Shown here in pieces: positions 59,901 through 64,000 of a DNA stretch of 64,000 bases (position 1 is the stretch's first letter; every line of letters begins with the position of its first letter). The notes under the pieces are model-generated. The model did no database searches and was not told the origin of the DNA. It saw only the letters and a list, made by a program, of their open reading frames with translations. The stretch is from Trichoplax adhaerens (Eukaryota; Placozoa; Uniplacotomia; Trichoplacea; Trichoplacidae): the NCBI RefSeq assembly GCF_000150275.1, contig NW_002060963.1, positions 95,500-159,499 of the forward strand. The letters are read 5' to 3'. Both the position numbers and the translations under genes were made by a program.

Positions 59901-62900
59901 CTTTCAACAAACTAATGATAGAAGCACACTCAATATATCAAGAGTAAATTTCTGTTTATAATTTTTGTTTATATAATATCTTATTTCATAGCAATAAGAA
60001 GTAGAAGCGATATGTCTATTGGGTACATAGGATTTATATTAAATTTTACTCCATAAATTGTATATTAAATATAGTTTAATACGCTTATTTAGTATTTTTC
60101 AACTTTAAGAACTTTAGTTAGACTATATTTTGATCATCTTTAAAGGCAAGTACTTTATACTAGCACTGCATTGCGTTGTAAAATCAAATACGATTGGAGT
60201 TGATTTAGAATGATACAAAGAGATTTTAAGCATACAGAATTTGTAAATTTGGTATCAAGTTGAATGCACTTCTTTCAATAAGGCTAATCTCATTGAATTG
60301 TAATTCTCTGAAAATTGAAGTAAATAGCACATATTGTATGAGTAATACACGATTATAAGGAAAATAGAAATGTAATTGAATATTATGCACCTAAATTTGC
60401 CTTCAGATATTTAATACTACCTTATTTTCTTTTCAAATGCTAATAGTATTCAACAAATCTGAGCTATAATGATAGATTATCACATAAGATTTCGATATCT
60501 TACAATGTAGTCATAGCAGGTAGAAATGGAAAGCTATCATTCTTAATAGATTGAATTCGATTAAGATTCAAATACCTAAATTTTGAGGTGATAACGATTT
60601 ACAGTCACGTATCGCCAAGCTTTTATATTGCTATGACATTCATCAATTATCTTTACGAGTATTATCGCATAATATACAGTATTATTTAATTATCATATAA
60701 GTAGTAAATTGATTACAAAAACATTATAATTTCGTAACGTACAGTACTTGTAGTTGGTAGAGTTTAGCAAATTTATAGCTTTCGATTTGAAAGGGTTTTG
60801 GAAATAAGCCAGAAATGTCACTATTGCAAAAATTTAAAATTAAATATTAAATGACGGTAATGTACTAAAAATTACGTTCTAGTTTTAAAGATCTTGGCTT
60901 GTCATAGCAGATAACAATTACATCAGGTAATCTGAGAGAAATAGTGGTTTTGATATTAATATTCAATACTGAACAAGAAGTACATAATATGAGAGAAAGA
61001 GAGGATTATGATGTAGTGAGATCGCTACAATAAAGCAGGGGAGGTCAAGTGCGCGAGCTTTACGAGCTAGTAAAACTACCTTTTAATTAGATAGATAATA
61101 AAAAGTTTTTTAAAAGATGAGAACATAGCATGAGATGTACTATAATGAGAAATAGTAGTCAGAGCATCCCACTTCTATGGTGAGATTAGTCTTTGATACG
61201 ACGAATTTAAATATTAATTTAGAAATATGCTAAAGTAGATGTAATATGGTAAAGTAAAAATAGACCGTATCGTTTATAGGAGCATATACTATCATGGCGA
61301 TCGCTAAATTGGTATTTAACTCCTGTTGTAATATTGGTCTATTGCGTATTTAAAGTATACTTGTTGACTTAAGAAACATACACTATATAGTGCATGTCCA
61401 GTTACTTCCATACATTGTGTATTTATTCATACTTACAGATATTTTAGGTGAGGATGAGCACTGAAGCTGTAGTTAGCATGAGTAATGCTTTGAGAGATTT
61501 TCCTGATCCCAATTATTGATGGTATAAAATAAACAAAGTTTAAGTGAGTATAATGCAATTGTTTTAATCTAGATATATTCATATATAAAAAGAGTCTTCA
61601 AAACATTATAACAAGAACTGTAATTACTTATAAAACTGCTCTTTAATACATAAACTTGGATCATCTGACAAATCAAAGACTAACTACTTTCAATCAAGTT
61701 TTCGACGATTTGTATACTTATAAGTTACTGTAATATTTTAGCAAAATAACCATAGATTACCAACTAAGTCAGAAGATCAAAACTAAATTTATCATCGATA
61801 GATCTATTATCGACCATCGCTTCTAATTGGTGTGCTACGATGAATTCTTTATAAAACTAAATTACTTAGTGTAATCGACTAGTTATCTTGAGGTTTCGAT
61901 ATATTCATCGTCATAGAAAAGCTACAATGCGTACCATAAATACACTTTTGAAAAAGATACTCTCACTGAACGAGTTATTGTGAAGAATCAGATTATGAAA
62001 TTTAGTAAATGTAATATTGTATTATGATGATCATACTTGACTACGAAGCGCAAGAATCACTGTAGTTATAATTACTTGTGTAAATTATATGCTGTGAGCT
62101 AGTTCTCTAGAATTAGTCAGTAGATGTCTATGACTAGAAGTATTTCTGCTTTAATTTGGTTGTCTAGTATACATTAACTACTACAATGTTACGATGTTTC
62201 ATTAGTGTTAGCTGTCTGGTTAAGAGTATATAAGCTCGACAGACAGTGGAGCAAGATCAATTTCCTAGTTGTTAGCGTAAAAGCAAAGACTTCTTTAATT
62301 TCTGTAAAAAAGTCAATAGAAATTGAATCCCAGAGACGTTGGGTGTTAAGAGATTAGTTTTTACGTAGTCCTTATTGCGAAGCTGTACTGTGATAGATAC
62401 TTGCCTAGTCTTGTAATCAAATGTACAACTTACACTATTCTCTTACTATATTTTAAATTTAGGTTTAACCTATTTTAGGAATTGCTCTAATGTTTAGATG
62501 TTCTTTAAGTTTAGAACATAGATTTTAGAAATTGTTAACTTGAAAGTTAAAATTTCAAGTAATAAAATATATATTATTTGTTAATATTTCGTACGTACGC
62601 GTGTATAAGGCAGAAATTAGGTGTTAACTACCGATATGCAATAGAGAAGTAGCTCTACTATGTTGATAAATAGGGGGCCTGTACTAACATTAGTTGGAGC
62701 TTGTTAAAGTTGGATATAGCACTAACTTCGCCATCTCTAAGGTCCATACCACTGGCATCTCTATAAAGCAATGTAGATATTATGGTTATATAATTGTTAA
62801 GAGGCATTTTGTTGCTATTACGGTTATTTTATTAATAATCAAAGGCCTGCGCTAAATCACAACTTATTGATTTATTTTATATTTCTAAAGCTATAATAGC

Positions 62901-63881
62901 TATAAAATTGCGCGTAATTTCTCCATTAATGAAGGTGTTCATTACTGAATTACCAGATGTAGACATACTTACAGACGAAGTGTATTTCTGAAAATATGGA
63001 AGGCACCTGTACTTAAATTTGTTTGTTTATGGACTATTTCGTTACTACGAAGTATACTTTTATGATATCCAAGATAAAATGATAGAATAGTTAAGGTATT
63101 CATTTAAAGTGATAATTTTACTTTTTTGTATAAATAAACTCTAATAGTGCATCCTAATTATTATAAGATTGCGTTCTGAATAAAAGAAAATAGTAGAATA
63201 TAGATGCTATTGCATGTGTGTAGTACGAATGGACATGATATTGAGTATAGACGGAGATGCCTTACACCGTTTTGAATCTTTTAAAAGGTGATGCTGAAGT
63301 TAAACCATGATAATTTGATATATCATTTCCATTAAGATATCTAAATAATGATATAGATAATCTAAATTAACTTCCTATCTCATAAATATATTTTCAGATT
63401 TAATTTAATACGATTTCATCTAGCGTATTTTAATATGAAATTATTTAATAAAGTCGAACGAAAATTGAAATCACTTACAATACGAATAATCTTGAAAATT
63501 TGGATAAGTCTGCTACATCCAAACTTGTTAATAAGTTGTTACTAGCAATTCTATGGTGTTGAAGAAAAATACATATTATAAATCTAATAACAATTTTAGC
63601 AATTCTTAGTCTACTTCTATTGATTTTTATATTCTTTGTATAAGGATTACAGTCATAATATGCATAACTATATGGCTGTTCTAAGTACCAGAATGTCAAG
63701 CTGGTCACTAATTGCGTTTTACAGACCATGACGTAAAGCTACTCTTTAGCACTTGTAAGTTACCGATAATCTGTGTTTTATTTTGAGTTGTAATAAATAA
63801 TCTTACAATTCTCCTAAACTGTGCCAACAGTATCTCAGTCCTTCTACATTGAATGCCTTCAAATAATTCCACCAAATGATT
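39580..63881 (-). CDS. LRR - 7TM (relaxin-receptor-like) - pseudokinase receptor, 5' partial
   Basis: Assembled from 36 exons on the minus strand: 30 LRR exons (44720-63881), one 7TM exon (42918-44044), a linker exon (41908-41969) and four kinase-like exons (40923-41152, 40630-40828, 40115-40357, 39580-39690, TAA at 39580-39582). The part in the window encodes about 1,379 residues. Every junction keeps frame: LRR exons all enter and leave in phase 2, the 7TM exon leaves in phase 1, the linker enters 1 and leaves 0, and the kinase exons run 0/2, 2/0, 0/0, 0. The signal peptide and any LDLa module must lie beyond the right edge. The 7TM part is closest to relaxin receptors and type C LGRs; the C-terminal kinase domain has no counterpart there. 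Alternative: a separate pseudokinase gene starting at the ATG at 41146, with the 7TM gene ending at the in-frame stop just past 42918. The linker exon has no Met and fits only phase 1, which favours one gene. Confidence 0.75.
42918..44044 (-). other. Hinge and 7TM exon of the LRR receptor
   Basis: 1127 bp exon starting after TAAATCTTAG. The hinge reads YLCCDAPPTTTLCEPLPD, matching the YCxxAPxxxxCxPxxD cap of relaxin receptors, then LRIFVWIIGS opens TM1. TM2 has LSFADLIMGIYL (Asp 2.50), TM3 ends TLDRYLFLVYPF, loop 2 has YGTNSACLP, TM6 has the intact ITDLICWMPLYVV and TM7 has SCINPIIYTIY. The intracellular tail carries a cysteine cluster (SCCSCCILC) that could be palmitoylated. All class A hallmarks are intact, unlike the two GPCRs at 25-30 kb. 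The donor G|GTAAGTACC at 42917 is a near-consensus site; reading through it gives eight more codons and a TAA. Confidence 0.93.
44120..44560. repeat. Intronic dispersed repeat, copy 1
   Basis: Contains AAGTCGCAAGATCTAAACTG, CAATCAAACGTACAACTTGC and a GGGACTGTACTAC end. Related stretches occur at 57430-57910 and 61580-62460. No coding capacity seen. Confidence 0.65.
48661..48788. mobile_element. Foldback/MITE-like element (~128 bp)
   Basis: Terminal inverted repeats of about 32 bp: the left arm contains TTACAACGACATAGTTTA (from 48675), and the right arm contains TAAACTATGTCGTTGTAA from 48754. The arms extend outward to ACAGGT and ACCTGT with one mismatch. About 60 bp of AT-rich sequence separates them. 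No coding capacity. It sits in a long intron of the LRR receptor. Confidence 0.65.
57430..57910. repeat. Intronic dispersed repeat, copy 2
   Basis: Contains AAGTCGCAAGATCAGATCTA, ACTGTAACAAATCTTATC and ends GGGGCTGCACTAC. It includes donor-like CTTACAG sites but no intact repeat exon. Confidence 0.65.
61580..62460. repeat. Intronic dispersed repeat, copy 3
   Basis: Contains AAGTCAGAAGATCAAAACTA, GAATTCTTTATAAAACTAAA and, near 62420, ATCAAATGTACAACTTACAC, all shared with copy 1. It seems interrupted or longer than the other copies. Confidence 0.6.
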
Positions 63882-64000
63882 CTAACATATAATGTCAATG
63901 CCATTTTAGTAAATGTTACAATAAGAATTATTTACAATTTGATTCGATTTATTTACAGTTACTACTTCTTCATATAAAAATTCTTTCCAATATCGTATTC

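Larger units (their letters stand above)
44720..63881 (-). other. Array of 30 leucine-rich-repeat exons (ectodomain)
   Basis: Exons in coding order: 63807-63881 (75 bp, weaker), 63479-63550, 62973-63044, 61437-61502 (66), 60743-60820 (78), 60504-60575, 60236-60307, 59619-59690, 58487-58558, 58268-58339, 57104-57175, 55888-55971 (84), 54829-54900, 54534-54605, 54001-54072, 53838-53909, 53574-53642 (69), 53406-53477, 52337-52408, 51755-51826, 51582-51653, 51171-51242, 50885-50956, 48831-48902, 47328-47387 (60, weaker), 46954-47025, 45899-45970, 45701-45778 (78), 44939-45010, 44720-44791. Unmarked ones are 72 bp. Each starts one base into a split codon for the first Leu and gives LxLxxNxIxxI...F..L..L, for example LTLDQNKIKEIPNGAFAGLK at 51242. 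Each has an AG acceptor and usually a GTAAG donor. One repeat per phase-2 exon is the known gene structure of animal LGRs. Introns are roughly 100-2000 bp and hold repeats. Confidence 0.85.

Noticed and set aside
61020-61110. Minus-strand open frame VVLLARKARALDLPC after an AG
   Set aside because: No family resemblance, no repeat pattern and no donor; treated as chance.

Overview
This is animal nuclear DNA: AT-rich, with spliced genes using GT-AG introns, no operons, and metazoan gene families (a relaxin-receptor-type LGR, tau-tubulin kinase, FAM161, two other rhodopsin-class GPCRs). About one gene per 8 kb, short introns and an early-branching character suggest a placozoan (Trichoplax/Hoilungia type). 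That assignment is inference; a sponge or cnidarian is not excluded by anything I can see.

Layout. Positions 1-217 hold the last two exons of an unrecognised + strand gene. SNW1/SKIP (12 coding exons, minus strand, 1608-5955) converges on it. A ~1 kb tandem repeat (6382-7378) separates SNW1 from a tau-tubulin kinase (11 exons, minus, 9224-16678). FAM161 (2 exons, minus, 19950-22345) follows, then two intronless tandem-duplicated GPCR genes (minus, 25500-26600 and 29346-30482). A repeat-rich gap (30483-35075) leads to glia maturation factor on the + strand (35076-37914), whose start codon sits alone in its first coding exon.

The right-hand 24 kb (39580-63881, minus, 5' end outside the window) is the most interesting part. 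I read it as one gene with 30 leucine-rich-repeat exons, nearly all 72 bp and all in the same phase, then one exon with a relaxin-receptor-like hinge and 7TM domain, then five exons giving a short linker and a degenerate TKL/TGF-beta-receptor-like kinase domain that lacks HRD and DFG. Intron phases agree through every junction. If the transcript is confirmed, this is a 30-LRR receptor with an intracellular pseudokinase, which vertebrate LGRs do not have.

TTBK and FAM161 are both centriole/cilium proteins and are neighbours. SNW1 (spliceosome, transcription) and GMF (Arp2/3 debranching) are ordinary housekeeping genes. All spliced models were assembled by eye from splice signals, phase continuity and protein-family similarity; no alignment or expression data were used.
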